Shown piece after piece: positions 27,895 through 37,161 of a DNA stretch of 64,000 nt. Source of the stretch: Herbaspirillum sp. CF444 (GTDB lineage: Bacteria > Pseudomonadota > Gammaproteobacteria > Burkholderiales > Burkholderiaceae_D). The stretch is from the NCBI RefSeq assembly GCF_000282135.1, contig NZ_AKJW01000058.1:124001-188000 (forward strand), written 5' to 3'. The translations under genes were made by a program, and so were the position numbers. Each line of letters starts with the position of its first letter. Within the stretch, counting starts at the first letter, position 1. The notes beneath the pieces are model-generated. The model did no database searches, was not told where the DNA came from, and saw nothing but the letters and a program-made list of their open reading frames with translations.

Positions 27895-29598
27895 TCAGCT
27901 TTCCGTACATGCCGCCAGGGTCTGCAGCAGGATGTCTTGCGGTACCGTGGTGATCAGCGGTTGTCCCAGCGGCTTGACCAGGATGAACTTGATCTGGCCG
28001 CCTTCGTTTTTCTTGTCGACTTCCATCAGTTCCAGCCAGCGTTGCGTGCCGAGGTTCGGCGCGACCACCGGCAGGCCGGCAGCCTTGACCAGCGCGGTCA
28101 GGCGATCCCTGGCGGCGGTGTCGATGAAGCCCAGGCGCTGCGACAGATCGGCGGCCATCACCATGCCGCAGCCGACGGCTTCGCCGTGCAGCCATTCGCC
28201 GTAGCCGAGGCCGGATTCGATGGCGTGGCCGAAGGTATGGCCGAAATTCAGGATGGCGCGCAGGCCGCCTTCGCGCTCGTCCTGGCGCACCACCTCCGCC
28301 TTGATTTCGCAGGAGCGCTGGATCGAATACGCCAGCGCGGCATTGTCCTTGGCGACGAGCTTGCCGATATTGGCTTCGATCCAGTCGAAGAACGGCGCAT
28401 CGATGATGGCGCCGTGCTTGATGACTTCGGCCAGGCCGGCCGACAATTCGCGCGCCGGCAGCGTGTGCAGCGTCGCGGTGTCGGCGATCACGGCTTGCGG
28501 CTGGTAGAAGGCGCCGATCATGTTCTTGCCGAGCGGATGGTTGATGCCGGTCTTGCCGCCGACCGACGAGTCGACCTGCGACAGCAGCGTGGTCGGAATC
28601 TGCACGAAGGGCACGCCGCGCATGTACGATGCCGCCGCAAAGCCGGTCAGGTCGCCGATGACGCCGCCGCCCAGCGCGATCATGGTGGTCTTGCGGTCGC
28701 ATTTTTCCGCGAGCAGGACGTCGAACACCTTCATCAGGCTGTTCCAGGTTTTTTCTTCTTCGCCGTCCGGCAGCACGATGGCGGTGACTTGCTTGCCGGC
28801 GTCTTCCAGCAGTTTCTGCACCTGTGCCAGATAGAGCGGGCCGACCTTGTCGTTGGTGACGATGGCGGCGCGCTTGCCGGCGACATGGCGCGTCAGCAGT
28901 TCAGGGTTCGACAACAGGCCGTGGCCGATGGTGATCGGATAGCTGCGCTCTCCCAGGTCGACTTGCAGGGCGATGGTGGCGTGAGTGGAGGCGGTCATGG
29001 CGGGTTCGGCTGGTGTGGTGTTGATCGGTGTCGAGACAGCTGTCGAGGCGGCAACTTCGGCCGGCGACATCACGGCGGTCTGCTTGGGCGCCAGTTCGAG
29101 CTGGCTCAGGATGGATTGCACCAGAAACTGGACGTTCGGGCGGCCGGTTTCGATGATGAAATCGGCGACTTCACGGTAGTAGGGATCGCGCTGGCGCGAC
29201 AATTCTTCGAGCTTGCGGCGCGGATCGGCGGTCTGCAGCAGCGGGCGATTCTTGTCGCGTCCGGTGCGTTGCAGGATCTGGTTGATGCCTGCACGCAGAT
29301 AAATCACGGTGCCGCGCTGTTTGAGGTAGGCGCGCGTTTCGGCGCGCAGGATGGCGCCGCCGCCCGTGGCCAGGACGATGTCCTGTTGCGCGCTCAGTTC
29401 GCGGATGACGTCGGCTTCGCGCTTGCGAAAACTTTCCTCGCCTTCGATTTCAAAAATCACGGGAATGGATGCGCCGGTGCGCGACTCGATCTCGTGATCG
29501 GAGTCGACGAAGCGCTTGTTCAGTTTTTTCGCCAGGGCACGCCCTATGGTGGTCTTGCCGGCACCCATCAGGCCGACAAGAAAGATGCTTCCGCTCAT
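27895..29598 (-). CDS. aroKB: Fused shikimate kinase / 3-dehydroquinate synthase
   Basis: A single 567-residue frame joins two enzymes that are separate proteins in most bacteria. Residues 1-172 are shikimate kinase: Walker [13 protein letters not shown] (9-20), the [11 protein letters not shown] shikimate site (32-42) and ATGGGA (77-82). Residues 173-205 are an Ala/Thr/Pro linker. Residues 206-567 are dehydroquinate synthase: [43 protein letters not shown] and HGEAVGCGM. Both active sites look complete, and there is no ribosome-binding site before the internal ATGs (for example 28998), so one bifunctional protein is likely. Together they supply steps 2 and 5 of the shikimate pathway. Confidence 0.93.
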   Translation of the reverse strand: MSGSIFLVGLMGAGKTTIGRALAKKLNKRFVDSDHEIESRTGASIPVIFEIEGEESFRKREADVIRELSAQQDIVLATGGGAILRAETRAYLKQRGTVIYLRAGINQILQRTGRDKNRPLLQTADPRRKLEELSRQRDPYYREVADFIIETGRPNVQFLVQSILSQLELAPKQTAVMSPAEVAASTAVSTPINTTPAEPAMTASTHATIALQVDLGERSYPITIGHGLLSNPELLTRHVAGKRAAIVTNDKVGPLYLAQVQKLLEDAGKQVTAIVLPDGEEEKTWNSLMKVFDVLLAEKCDRKTTMIALGGGVIGDLTGFAAASYMRGVPFVQIPTTLLSQVDSSVGGKTGINHPLGKNMIGAFYQPQAVIADTATLHTLPARELSAGLAEVIKHGAIIDAPFFDWIEANIGKLVAKDNAALAYSIQRSCEIKAEVVRQDEREGGLRAILNFGHTFGHAIESGLGYGEWLHGEAVGCGMVMAADLSQRLGFIDTAARDRLTALVKAAGLPVVAPNLGTQRWLELMEVDKKNEGGQIKFILVKPLGQPLITTVPQDILLQTLAACTES

Positions 29599-29758
29599 AT
29601 CTGGTTTTCACTACGGGATTGTCCGGATAGCGGATCGCCGGCGGGCATGTGTGCTGATTTTTGGCCCGTTCGCAGCGACCTGCCGCAACAGGCGATTTTA
29701 CCGTTTGTTGCCCCTGTTGTCGGGGAAATATCGGTAAAAACCCGGCTTTCGGGCCGCT

Positions 29759-31927
29759 TCAGCGCAGGAAATTGCGGTCGGCGACGATTTTGGGCGTCAG
29801 GAAGATCAGTAATTCGGTCTTGTTGTCGATTCTGGCGGTATTTTTGAACAGATTGCCGAGCACCGGTATGTCCCCCAGCAAGGGCACTTTGGAGACGGAG
29901 GTCGATTCGGTCTGGGTATAGATGCCGCCGATGACGACGGTGCCGCCGTTTTCCACCTGCACCAGCGTCTTGACGTGTTTGGTGTTGATGGCCAGGCCGC
30001 CCGGCGTGGCGGTGCCGCGGCTGTCCTTGTTGATGTCGACGCTGAGGATGACGTTGCCGTCCGGCGTGATCTGCGGCGTGACCTCCAGTTTGAGATTGGC
30101 CTTCTTGAACGCCGTCGCAGTGGCGCCGCTGCTGGTGGCTTGCTGGTAGGGGATTTCTTCGCCTTGTTCGATCAGCGCAGCTTGCTGGTCGGCGGTCACG
30201 ACGCGCGGACTGGATACGATCTTGCCCTTGCCGTCGGCTTCCAGCGCGGAGAGTTCCAGAGTGAGGAAACGATTGGCGGCGGCATTGAAGAGACTCAGCG
30301 CAAAGTTGCTCGCATGGGCGCCGCCGATGGCGTGCGCCGGCAGATTGACGGCCTGCGTGTTCGCATACGACCCCGGCGCCCTGGGCGCAAGGCCGGCCAG
30401 CTCGCCGACGCTGTCGTAGGTATTGCCCACGGCGAGATCGCCGGTCCTGGCCGAGAAGCCCAGCCGCACGCCGAGATTGCGACTGAAGGAATCGTCGGCT
30501 TCGACGATGCGCGCTTCGATCAGCACCTGGCGCGATGCGATATCGACCTTTTCCAGCAGTTTGCGGATGTTGTCGAGCACGGTCGGCGTGTCGGTGACGA
30601 ACAACTGGTTGGTGCGTTGATCCACCATCGCGCTGCCGCGGCGCGAGAGGATGCTGTTGCGTCGTCCTCCGCCCGGGTTGTCGTTGCTGTAACTGTTGCC
30701 GTAACCGCCGCCGTTGCCGCTTCCGCTTCCGTTGTCGTCGCTGATGCCGAAGACTTTGCGAAACGCCTCGGCCTTCTGGTAATTGAGCTGGAACACTTCC
30801 GCGTGCAGCGGTTCCAGTTCGGCGATTTGTGCGCGCTGTTCCAGCTCCCGCCTTTCCTTGGACAGCAACTCGTCGTGCGGCGCAATCCAGATCACGCCGC
30901 CGTTGCGACGCATGTCCAGTCCGCGTGCCTGCAATACGATATCGAGCGCCTGGTCCCAGGGAACGTCCTTGAGCCGCAAGGTCAGCGCGCCGCCGACGCT
31001 GTCGCTGGTGATGATGTTGAGGCCGGTGAAATCCGCGATGACCTGCAAGATGGCGCGCACCTCGACGTTCTGGAAATGCAGCGACAGTTTGTCGCCGCGA
31101 TACTGTTGCTGCGGACGTTTTCCGCTGCCGGCCGGCGCATGCAGGTCAATGACCAGTTGCGCATCCTTTTGATAAGCGTTGTATTCCCAGGGGCCTGCCG
31201 CGTCGATCAGCATGCGCACGCCGGATCCTTCCTGCATGCTGCGAATGGCCTGCACCGGCGTGCCGAAATCGCCGACATCGAGGTTGCGCCGCAGGGATTC
31301 CGGCAGGCCGGTATTGTTCAGCTCCGCGACCAGTTGCTTGCCTTGCCGGCGCACATTGAGCATGGTGGAGGCATCGGGCAAGTCAACGATGATGCGGCCT
31401 TCTCCTTGCGGGCCGCGCCGGAAATCGATGTTCTTCACCGTCGGAAGATTCTGGTCCGGCGTTGGCGGCAGGTTCGGCTTTGCCTGCGACGACAAGGGCG
31501 CATTCATGCGCAGCAGCAGGACATCGCCTTCCACGCTGACGTGGTACGGCATCGTCTTTGCCAGATTGAAGACGATGCGGCTGCGCTCGTCGGAGCGCGC
31601 GATCGTGTATGAGCGCAGGGCGTGCAGGCTCAGGGTCCGGCTATGATGGCCCGTCGCGTTGTCCGTCTCTGCAAGATCGATCGCAATGCGCGCCGGATTG
31701 ACGATGGCAAAGTGCGGCGGCGTCGAGGCCGGCGCCTCGCGCAGTTTGATGCGCACCTCGGCATGGTCGTGCGTCTCTGTGGCGTCGATGGAGAGAATGG
31801 CGTTTGGCGCATGCCGTGCTTGCGCTTTCGCCGTGCCGGGCATCATGGCGCAGGCCAGCAGCGCAGCAAGCACGGTCGGCACAGCAAGCGCAAAGATGGC
31901 GGGCGGCAAGCCGCGGCGGATGTTCAT
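29759..31927 (-). CDS. pilQ: Type IV pilus secretin PilQ
   Basis: A 722-residue outer-membrane secretin with a signal peptide, N-terminal AMIN-type domains (about 40-260), a secretin/TonB short N-terminal domain (about 285-355, LSLHFQNVEVRAILQVIADFTGLNIITSD), an N1 domain interrupted by a Gly/Asn/Ser-rich insert (about 410-440), and the C-terminal secretin barrel with VPLLGDIPVLGNLFKN. It forms the pore through which the pilus exits. Last gene of pilMNOPQ, overlapping pilP by 4 nt. Confidence 0.95.
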   Translation of the reverse strand: MNIRRGLPPAIFALAVPTVLAALLACAMMPGTAKAQARHAPNAILSIDATETHDHAEVRIKLREAPASTPPHFAIVNPARIAIDLAETDNATGHHSRTLSLHALRSYTIARSDERSRIVFNLAKTMPYHVSVEGDVLLLRMNAPLSSQAKPNLPPTPDQNLPTVKNIDFRRGPQGEGRIIVDLPDASTMLNVRRQGKQLVAELNNTGLPESLRRNLDVGDFGTPVQAIRSMQEGSGVRMLIDAAGPWEYNAYQKDAQLVIDLHAPAGSGKRPQQQYRGDKLSLHFQNVEVRAILQVIADFTGLNIITSDSVGGALTLRLKDVPWDQALDIVLQARGLDMRRNGGVIWIAPHDELLSKERRELEQRAQIAELEPLHAEVFQLNYQKAEAFRKVFGISDDNGSGSGNGGGYGNSYSNDNPGGGRRNSILSRRGSAMVDQRTNQLFVTDTPTVLDNIRKLLEKVDIASRQVLIEARIVEADDSFSRNLGVRLGFSARTGDLAVGNTYDSVGELAGLAPRAPGSYANTQAVNLPAHAIGGAHASNFALSLFNAAANRFLTLELSALEADGKGKIVSSPRVVTADQQAALIEQGEEIPYQQATSSGATATAFKKANLKLEVTPQITPDGNVILSVDINKDSRGTATPGGLAINTKHVKTLVQVENGGTVVIGGIYTQTESTSVSKVPLLGDIPVLGNLFKNTARIDNKTELLIFLTPKIVADRNFLR

Positions 31928-32445
31928 TTCTTTTCTCCTCGCAGCGCCAGCTTCGCCTGACGAATCGTCCAGCCGCCTTCTGCGGCGGGGAGCAGTTCTT
32001 CCAGCTCGATTTCATCGTCGGCAATGTGCCGGATCACGCCGAAGTTCTTTCCTGCGTAATCTCCGGGTTTGGCCTGGTACACAATTCTGTCCGCTTGCAG
32101 CAAGGCATAGCGTCGCCCCTCTTGCGAAATCGTACCGACCATTTGTATCGATTCCAGTGGAAAATCTTCGAGCGGCTGAGCCTTGCCGCGTTGCGGCGGT
32201 CGTGCGCGGGGCAGGTCGGATCCGGCGTTTTGCGGACGACCGAAAGGCGCGCTGCCGGTTTCCGCGTCATACGACAAGGGAATGAATGCCGGTGCGGCGA
32301 CGAATTGCGGTTGCGTCGCCGTCGTGTTGTTGCGCACCATGTTGACCCACGCCTGCAGCTGCGCCGGCGTTTCGCGTTCTTCGCAAGCGGTGAGGGCGAC
32401 GACGAGAGGCAGGAGCATCGGGCCGAGGCGAAATCCCGGCGTCAT
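31924..32445 (-). CDS. pilP: Type IV pilus assembly lipoprotein PilP
   Basis: A 173-residue protein with a lipobox ALTAC near residue 21, so an inner-membrane lipoprotein. The conserved C-terminal PilP fold is seen in IQMVGTISQEGRRYALLQADRIVYQAKPGDYAGKNFGVI. PilP links the PilN-PilO complex to the secretin PilQ. Overlaps of 4 nt at both ends tie it to pilO and pilQ. Confidence 0.92.
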   Translation of the reverse strand: MTPGFRLGPMLLPLVVALTACEERETPAQLQAWVNMVRNNTTATQPQFVAAPAFIPLSYDAETGSAPFGRPQNAGSDLPRARPPQRGKAQPLEDFPLESIQMVGTISQEGRRYALLQADRIVYQAKPGDYAGKNFGVIRHIADDEIELEELLPAAEGGWTIRQAKLALRGEKK

Positions 32446-33041
32446 TGCATGTTCCTTTCCGTTGCTTCACGGCTTTCGGCGGAAGGGCTTTCCGTATGGG
32501 GATGGTGGTAGCTCAGCGCGACGGCGTCCATGGCGACGGTGCCGTCGTCATGCGCGGACAATTGCAGATCGCTCAATACGACAATGTGCGGCATGCCTGC
32601 CATGCTTGCGGCGAAACGCCCCACGTCGTGATAGCGTCCGCGGAGTCGAATGCCGACCGTACGGACCATATAGTCGGCCGTGGCGTCCGTCTGTCCGGGC
32701 CTGGCGGATTCGAATGCCAGGCCATGCGTTTGCGCCGCTGCGGCGATGTCTTGCAGCGCGGCGTTGCCATCTCCGGACGAGGCCAGATGACGCTGCTCCA
32801 CGTGCAGTGCATCGGCGGCTTGTCGCTGCCGGTTCTGCAGCAACGGCAGGTCGGTCGCCGTTTTCATTTTCGTTTCGTAGGTATTTTTCAATACGCGTTC
32901 TTCCTGTTCGCGGTTCTTTAAACGCGTTCTTGCCGGTTGCAGATAACTTTGCCAGCCCAGCAGCACGACCAGCGAAAATGCGGCAAGGCCGATCAGCGCT
33001 TGCTGGAATGGCGGCCAGTTTCCGGGTTGCCGGCGGTTCAT
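32442..33041 (-). CDS. pilO: Type IV pilus assembly protein PilO
   Basis: A 199-residue bitopic inner-membrane protein: short cytoplasmic N-terminus, one transmembrane helix (about 15-37, ALIGLAAFSLVVLLGWQSYL), a coiled-coil region (about 38-85) and a periplasmic ferredoxin-like domain. PilO pairs with PilN to form the alignment complex. Coupled by ATGA overlaps to pilN and pilP. Confidence 0.92.
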   Translation of the reverse strand: MNRRQPGNWPPFQQALIGLAAFSLVVLLGWQSYLQPARTRLKNREQEERVLKNTYETKMKTATDLPLLQNRQRQAADALHVEQRHLASSGDGNAALQDIAAAAQTHGLAFESARPGQTDATADYMVRTVGIRLRGRYHDVGRFAASMAGMPHIVVLSDLQLSAHDDGTVAMDAVALSYHHPHTESPSAESREATERNMQ

Positions 33042-33640
33042 TGCATGGCCTTGCTATTGAGTGCGGGCGATGTTCGCGCGGCAGGCGTGGTGTCCGTGAC
33101 GATGACAAAATCATGGCCGGCGCCATCCCGGCCGTCGCTGCCCGATGGCGGCTGCGCGGTGTGCGTTTCCTGCAGTCGCGCATGACTGAGCACGCCCTCG
33201 CTGCCGTGCAAATTCGCGAGCAGTTGCAGGATGTCGGCGGGCGTTGCTGCGCTTCCGGTGAGCGTGATGTGCGCGGCTTGCTGTTTCAAGGTCCGCAAGT
33301 GCACGTTAGACGGCGTCTGGTTTGCCAGCGTCTGGAGGAGTTGCGTCGTCTCGTTTTGCTGTCGGCGCAATGCGGCGATGCGCTGCTGTCGTTGCGTCAG
33401 TTCGGCGATGTGCGTCTGCAGTTCATTCTCCTTGCGCAGCTGCGCATCGAGCTTGCCGTGTTCGTCTTGCAGCAATCGGACCAGCGCCGTCTGTTGCGCG
33501 ATCTGCCGCTCAAGCAGCACGTCGGCGAGCGACACGCTGATGGCACCGGCCGCCATGGCGCCGCCCAGCATCCGGCAAAACTGCTGTTGCCGTTTCTTTT
33601 CTTCGGACACGCGATGCGGCAGGAAATTGAGTTTCACCAT
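33038..33640 (-). CDS. pilN: Type IV pilus assembly protein PilN
   Basis: A 200-residue bitopic protein. The conserved cytoplasmic N-terminus VKLNFLPHR (2-10) is the peptide that binds PilM. It is followed by a transmembrane helix (about 25-43), a coiled coil (about 50-105) and a periplasmic domain. The ATG at 33640 places the PilM-binding motif at the very start; the longer frame is out of line with the family. It overlaps the end of pilM by 7 nt. Confidence 0.93.
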   Translation of the reverse strand: MVKLNFLPHRVSEEKKRQQQFCRMLGGAMAAGAISVSLADVLLERQIAQQTALVRLLQDEHGKLDAQLRKENELQTHIAELTQRQQRIAALRRQQNETTQLLQTLANQTPSNVHLRTLKQQAAHITLTGSAATPADILQLLANLHGSEGVLSHARLQETHTAQPPSGSDGRDGAGHDFVIVTDTTPAARTSPALNSKAMQ

Positions 33641-34326
33641 CGGTCGAAGCCCCTCAGCGCCAGCCCGCAAGCGACCAGGTAAGCCGGCGCTTCCGCGCGC
33701 AATCGTTCTGCATCGATATCGGCGGCAAGGACCATGCCGGCAAACGGGGCGGCAGCACCGCCGGCGCCGGCACGCAGCAATGCGGCCTGTGCGGCGTAAT
33801 TTTCGGCGTCGGCAACGATGGCGTGCAGATCGAGAAATTCGGCGACGGCGAGGCGGTCTTCGACGCTTTCCCTGCGTGCCGCGGCTACCAGCACATCGGC
33901 TTGACCAGCAGGGAGTGAGGCCGGACCGACGATGCAAAAATCGATGCATGCGTCGGCGGCGCGATAATCCAGCAAAGGCGCGATGTGTTCTCTTGCCAGC
34001 GTTTCGAGTTCGCTCTCCGCATGGATCCGGTTGGTGCGAAAAGTGTGGACGACAACCGCGCCTGCGGGGATGCCGATGGCGGCATTGCGCGCCTGGAAGT
34101 CCGATCGTTCCCACAGTCGGCGCGCGGCGGCCATGACATGTTCAAGATCGTCGATGCCGTCTTCGCCGACGGCGCCGTCGGCAAGCGCTTCGCTGCCATA
34201 CCCTTCCAGCACGAATGCGCCGGCCTTGCCGCGAGACAGCTCGACCATGCGCACGGCATGGCGGCCGATGTCCATGCCGACGAATGCAGTGTTCCGAGAT
34301 GAAAAGAGGCGCGCGAGATCGATCAC
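33634..34326 (-). CDS. pilM: Type IV pilus protein PilM, shortened
   Basis: About 230 residues from a GTG start that gives the typical opening IDLARLFSSRNTAFVGMDIG. PilM normally has about 350 residues in an actin-like fold. The N-terminal half (phosphate-1 segment, DFCIVGPAS, VLVAAARRESVEDRLAVAEF, DAENYAAQ) and the extreme C-terminal segment (PFAGM, EAPAYLVACGLALRGFD) are present, but the roughly 120-130 residues expected between them, including the second phosphate-binding motif, are missing. The frame is intact. ATP binding is probably lost or changed; PilN docking may survive. Confidence 0.82.
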   Translation of the reverse strand: MIDLARLFSSRNTAFVGMDIGRHAVRMVELSRGKAGAFVLEGYGSEALADGAVGEDGIDDLEHVMAAARRLWERSDFQARNAAIGIPAGAVVVHTFRTNRIHAESELETLAREHIAPLLDYRAADACIDFCIVGPASLPAGQADVLVAAARRESVEDRLAVAEFLDLHAIVADAENYAAQAALLRAGAGGAAAPFAGMVLAADIDAERLRAEAPAYLVACGLALRGFDRW

Positions 34327-34663
34327 GATGGTTTTCCGGGCGGACGGGAGTTTTATCGACGGATGTAGCGGTGCAAGCGGACCGATACGAATAATTGTCG
34401 TTTTTGCAACTTGCGGCATCCTAGCAACAAGATTTGTTGTCTGTAAAGAAATTTTCCGTTGGACAATAAAAATCGTTTCTCTGGACAAAAGAGAAACTTA
34501 TTGTCGGAAATGCTCTCAGAACACCGATTCCGCTTCGCCGCCGTCCCGGCAAGCGCATAGTGCGCCGGTCCGGGCGGTTACGGATTCCGTCAATTGCCGA
34601 ATTTCCCCTCCTTGCAAGTCGTTATAATGCGAGGATTGTCTTTCTCAACCCCAGTCTCAACGC
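34327..34663. other. Divergent promoter region between pilM and PBP1A
   Basis: About 340 nt, AT-rich compared with its flanks, without a supported gene. A long bulged palindrome occupies 34453-34510. Promoters for pilMNOPQ (minus) and for the penicillin-binding protein (plus) should both lie here. Confidence 0.6.
34453..34510. repeat. Long interrupted palindrome
   Basis: Three nested arm pairs line up: TTTCC/GGAAA, GACAATAA/TTATTGTC (34462-34469, 34498-34505) and GTTTCTCT/AGAGAAAC (34475-34482, 34490-34497). They give 21 pairs with two one-sided bulges and a 7-nt loop. It has no T-tract and lies upstream of both divergent genes, so it is a better candidate for a regulatory DNA or leader RNA structure than for a terminator. 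Confidence 0.7.
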
Positions 34664-37075
34664 ATGACCACCCCAGAAAACAACGGCAAAGCGCCAACTC
34701 CAGCTCCGGCTGCCGCGCCTAGCCCTGCACCAACTCCTGTCGCGACCCCCAAGAAACGCTTGCATCCGGTCATCCGCATTCTGCTGGGGACGGTGGGCGT
34801 GCTGGCAGCGCTGGTGCTCATGGCGGTGCTGGTGCTGGGGTTTGTGGTGACGCTGGCGTATCCGAAGCTGCCGGACCTCGATTCGCTGACCGACTATCGT
34901 CCCAAGATTCCGCTGCGCGTGTTTTCCGCCGACGGCGTGCTGATCGGCGAGTTCGGCGAAGAGCGTCGCAACCTCGTGCATATCAAAGATATTCCGGAGA
35001 TCATGAAAAAGGCCGTGCTGGCGATCGAGGACGATCGTTTCTACGAGCACGGCGGCGTCGACTATCAGGGCATCGTGCGCGCCAGCTTCGCCAATTTGTC
35101 GGGCGGCGGCGGCGGCGCCAGTACGATCACGCAACAGGTGGCGCGCAACTTCTTCCTGACCAGCAACGAACCGACCTTCCTGCAAAAAGCGTCGCGCAAA
35201 TTCCTCTACGAAATTCCGCTGGCCTGGAAGATCGAGCGCAACCTGACCAAGGACCAGATCCTTGAGGTCTACATGAACCAGATTTACCTCGGTCAGCGCG
35301 CTTACGGCTTCTCGTCGGCGGCGCAGATCTATTTCGGCAAGTCGCTCAAGGAATTGACCATCGCCGAAGCCGCCATGCTGGCCGGTTTGCCGAAAGCGCC
35401 GTCGGCCTACAATCCGGTGGTCAATCCCAAGCGCGCCCACGCGCGCCAGCAATACATCTTGCTGCGCATGCGCCAGCTCGGTTACATCACCGACCAGCAA
35501 TACGCCAAGGCCAAGGATGAAGAGCTGCAGGTCAAGAGCGACAGCTCGGCCTTCGGCGTGCATGCCGAGTACGTGTCGGAAATGGCGCGCCAGCTGGTCT
35601 ACGCGCAATTCAAGGACGACACTTACACGCGCGGCCTGAACGTCTTTACCACCATCACCAAAGCAGACCAGGATGCCGCCTACCTGGCGCTGCGCCGTGG
35701 CATCATCGACTATGAACGTCGCCACGGTTACCGCGGTCCGGAAGGTTACATGGAGATTCCGACCACTTCCAAGGAAGAGGCCGAGGACGCCATCGAGTCC
35801 GAGCTGGCCGACCACCCCGACAGCGACGACCTGGTCGCCGCCGTGGTGCTGGAAGCGACCACCAAGGAAATCACCGCCGTGCTGGCGACCGGCGACGAGA
35901 TCAAGATTTCCGGTTCCGGCCTCGGCTTCGCCGGCAACCTGTTGAGCGAAAAAGCGCCGCCGCAAAAGAAAATCAAGCGAGGCGCCATCATTCGCGTGTT
36001 CCAGGACGGCAAGAACTGGATCGTCACGCAAATGCCGGAAGTCGAATCGGCTTTCGTCTCGGTCAATCCGAACGACGGCGCGATCCGCGCGCTGGTCGGC
36101 GGCTTCGACTTCAACCGCAACAAGTTCAACCACGTGATCCAGGCATGGCGCCAGCCGGGTTCGTCGTTCAAGCCGTTCATCTATTCCTCGTCGCTGGAAA
36201 AAGGCTTGTCGCCGGCCACCATCATCAACGATGCGCCGCTGACCTTCACGCAGACCGGCGGCCAGGTGTGGCAGCCGAAGAACTACGGCGGCAAGTTCGA
36301 AGGTCCGATCTCGATGCGCCGTGCGTTGCAGAAATCGATCAACCTGGTGTCGATCCGCATTCTTGAACGCGTCGGCGTCAAGTACGCGCAGGAGTACATC
36401 ACGCGCTTCGGTTTCGACGCCGACAAGAACCCGCCTTACCTGACGCTGGCGCTGGGCGCGGGTGCGGTGACGCCGTTGCAGATGGTGGGTGCCTATTCGG
36501 TGTTCGCCAACGGCGGTTACAAGATCAATCCCTATCTGATTTCCAAGATCACCGACAATAACGGCAACACGCTGTCCGAAGCGCAGCCGGTCAAGTCCGG
36601 CGACGAAGCCAACCGCGTCATCGATGCGCGCAACGCCTTCGTGATGGACAGCATGCTGCGCGACGTCGTGCGCCACGGCACCGCGGTCAAGGCCTTGTCG
36701 CTCAAGCGCACCGACCTGGCGGGCAAGACCGGCACCACCAACGATTCGATGGACGCCTGGTTCGCCGGCTATCAGCCGAATCTGGTCGGGATTGCGTGGA
36801 TGGGGTACGACCAGCCGAAGAGCCTGGGCGACCGCGAAACCGGCGGCGGTCTGGCCTTGCCGATCTGGATCAGCTACATGCAGAAGGCGCTCAAGGATGC
36901 GCCGATGGTCGACCGCACGGTCCCGGGCGGCCTGATCGAGTCGGGCGGCGAATACTATTATTCGGAATATCCGCCTAACGCCAGCGTGCGCGATCTGGGC
37001 ATGGGCGACCACGGAACGACGGCGTCGCCGGAAGAAGAAAAGGCCAAGAACCAGATGAAGAACGAGTTGTTCTGA
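34664..37075 (+). CDS. mrcA: Penicillin-binding protein 1A
   Basis: An 803-residue bifunctional class A PBP that polymerises and cross-links peptidoglycan. After a Pro/Ala-rich cytoplasmic leader and one transmembrane helix (about 35-65) come the GT51 glycosyltransferase domain (EDDRFYEHGG near 122, then STITQQVARNFFL), an OB-like insertion, and the transpeptidase domain with SSFK near 500, SIN in QKSINLVS and KTGTT near 688. Divergent placement to pilM is the usual order in this lineage. Confidence 0.95.
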   Translation: MTTPENNGKAPTPAPAAAPSPAPTPVATPKKRLHPVIRILLGTVGVLAALVLMAVLVLGFVVTLAYPKLPDLDSLTDYRPKIPLRVFSADGVLIGEFGEERRNLVHIKDIPEIMKKAVLAIEDDRFYEHGGVDYQGIVRASFANLSGGGGGASTITQQVARNFFLTSNEPTFLQKASRKFLYEIPLAWKIERNLTKDQILEVYMNQIYLGQRAYGFSSAAQIYFGKSLKELTIAEAAMLAGLPKAPSAYNPVVNPKRAHARQQYILLRMRQLGYITDQQYAKAKDEELQVKSDSSAFGVHAEYVSEMARQLVYAQFKDDTYTRGLNVFTTITKADQDAAYLALRRGIIDYERRHGYRGPEGYMEIPTTSKEEAEDAIESELADHPDSDDLVAAVVLEATTKEITAVLATGDEIKISGSGLGFAGNLLSEKAPPQKKIKRGAIIRVFQDGKNWIVTQMPEVESAFVSVNPNDGAIRALVGGFDFNRNKFNHVIQAWRQPGSSFKPFIYSSSLEKGLSPATIINDAPLTFTQTGGQVWQPKNYGGKFEGPISMRRALQKSINLVSIRILERVGVKYAQEYITRFGFDADKNPPYLTLALGAGAVTPLQMVGAYSVFANGGYKINPYLISKITDNNGNTLSEAQPVKSGDEANRVIDARNAFVMDSMLRDVVRHGTAVKALSLKRTDLAGKTGTTNDSMDAWFAGYQPNLVGIAWMGYDQPKSLGDRETGGGLALPIWISYMQKALKDAPMVDRTVPGGLIESGGEYYYSEYPPNASVRDLGMGDHGTTASPEEEKAKNQMKNELF

Positions 37076-37110
37076 CGTCGCATCGGGACGGTAAGGAAAA
37101 AATACAAAAT

Positions 37111-37144
37111 GGCAGGCGGGTGATTCCCGGTCCTGCCGTTTTTT
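37111..37144 (+). terminator. Intrinsic terminator after PBP1A
   Basis: GGCAGG (37111-37116) pairs with CCTGCC (37132-37137), with an inner GGG/CCC pairing, followed by six Ts. Confidence 0.85.
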
Positions 37145-37161
37145 ATGCCTGCAAGAAAAGT

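Noticed and set aside
28990-29080. Separate aroB gene starting at an internal ATG
   Set aside because: The internal ATGs (for example 28998) lack a ribosome-binding site and the frame is continuous with aroK, so a fusion is the simpler reading.
34622-37012. 796-residue minus-strand frame opposite PBP1A
   Set aside because: Antisense shadow; the plus strand has complete glycosyltransferase and transpeptidase motifs.
36900-37160. preQ1 riboswitch linked to queC
   Set aside because: The sequence upstream of queC on its own strand is only a short gap to the DUF3108 gene and shows no pseudoknot-like aptamer.
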